In this document: positions 63,498-64,000 of the stretch, piece by piece
How positions within the stretch are numbered: position 1 is the stretch's first letter
Layout of the letters: the number at the start of each line of letters is the position of its first letter
Assembly (NCBI RefSeq): GCF_014083945.1
Contig: NZ_CP046444.1
Span: forward strand, 3,410,001 to 3,474,000
From: Granulicella sp. 5B5
GTDB taxonomy: Bacteria; Acidobacteriota; Terriglobia; Terriglobales; Acidobacteriaceae
DNA length: 64,000 nucleotides
Direction of reading: 5' to 3'
Position numbers and translations under genes: made by a program
The notes under the pieces: generated by a model
The model's input: only the letters and a program-made list of their open reading frames with translations
What the model was told of the DNA's origin: nothing
Databases searched by the model: none

Positions 63498-64000
63498 ATG
63501 AAGATTCAACGCTATATCTGCACCACCTGCATCTGCACTGTTTTGACTATCGTTACCCCGGTAATTTGGGCTGGCCAATCCGGTGGCGCAGTAAAGACAC
63601 CGGCACCGCAGCCGTGGGCAGATAAGTCATTGAGCCCTGACAAGCGGGCGGATCTGATGGTGCACGCAATGACGTTGGACGAGAAAATTCAGCTTGTTCA
63701 CGGGGACGGCTGGGGCGTATTGCGGGCCGGCGCACAAGTAGCGCCGGGGCATAACGGAGGAGCCGGGTTTGTGCCAGGAATCCCGCGCCTCGGACTGCCA
63801 GACATCAACCTGGCGGACTCGGCTGTGGGAGTGAGGATGGCAGCGCGGGAGAGCCGCTACGCGACTCTGCTGCCTTCGGTGATCGGAATGGCTTCGAGCT
63901 GGGACCCTGACGCTGCCCGGCTGTATGGCTCGGTGATCGGCCGCGAGCTGCGTGCACAGGGATACAACATGTCGATCGGCGGTGGCATGGATCTGATTCG
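63498..64000 (+). CDS. GH3-family glycosidase, N-terminal part (cut by window end)
   Basis: ATG 63498 with AGAGGA about nine bases before. 167 codons are visible before the window ends. A signal peptide (about 1-25) is followed by LSPDKRADLMVHAMTLDEKI, the usual opening of exported GH3 enzymes, then GIPRLGLPDINLADSAVGVR, TLLPSVIGMASSWDPDAA, GRELRAQGYNMSIGGGMDLI. These are the GH3 active-site-barrel segments; the catalytic Asp and Glu lie beyond the edge. GH3 members act as beta-glucosidases or beta-xylosidases, and with xylulokinase nearby xylosidase activity is plausible. Confidence 0.9.
   Translation, partial: MKIQRYICTTCICTVLTIVTPVIWAGQSGGAVKTPAPQPWADKSLSPDKRADLMVHAMTLDEKIQLVHGDGWGVLRAGAQVAPGHNGGAGFVPGIPRLGLPDINLADSAVGVRMAARESRYATLLPSVIGMASSWDPDAARLYGSVIGRELRAQGYNMSIGGGMDLI

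Overview
The window looks like a chromosomal segment of a soil Acidobacteriota of class Terriglobia (the Edaphobacter/Granulicella/Terriglobus kind). This rests on three very large Oar-like TonB-dependent receptors, proteins I recall as DUF6152 and DUF6644 families, a two-domain ThyX, a GH105-acetylesterase fusion, and strongly C-ending codon use in the housekeeping stretch. No rRNA, tRNA or CRISPR array was seen. The species assignment is inference.

Layout. Bases 1-880: a decayed cystathionine gamma-synthase-like gene, then a leader with a hairpin and T-tract. 0.9-8.5 kb: a probable operon of mono-haem cytochrome, TlpA-like thioredoxin, TonB-dependent receptor and a divergent OmpA-like protein. 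8.8-16.8 kb: an accessory block with a second receptor flanked by two paralogous secreted proteins (minus strand) and, divergently, a DUF6152 protein with two DUF6644 membrane proteins. 16.8-17.3 kb: a gene graveyard (phosphoketolase and IS3-type transposase remnants). 17.5-22.2 kb: an ice-binding-type lipoprotein on six Ig-like repeats and a barrel/Ig/OmpA-like protein. 22.4-23.0 kb: a ruined IS5-type transposase. 23.2-27.3 kb: a third receptor.

27.7-36.5 kb: divergent M20 amidohydrolase and glutamate-carboxypeptidase-II-like M28 peptidase, a flavin disulfide oxidoreductase, a two-component pair and a membrane-anchored coiled-coil protein. 36.8-54.2 kb is core-like and GC-rich: orphan DNA methyltransferase, MaoC, MBL hydrolase, rhomboid, XRE regulator, fabG, ThyX, GxxExxY protein, THI5-like binding protein with the queuosine precursor transporter, recA, the pectin-degrading fusion, galactose mutarotase, BrkB and queG. 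Several families of palindromic dispersed repeats sit between these genes.

54.3-56.5 kb: a Tat-exported multicopper oxidase overlapping an outer-membrane-like protein. 56.5-64.0 kb: a xylose/xylan-type module with xylulokinase, a small membrane protein, an SSS-family symporter, a stump of a GH39 xylosidase carrying a signal peptide, a frameshifted LacI regulator, an intact LacI regulator and the start of a GH3 glycosidase cut by the window edge.

Common threads are import of large substrates across the outer membrane, extracellular or periplasmic polymer breakdown, and extensive gene decay in the spacers. At least six broken genes or gene fragments are readable between intact ones.
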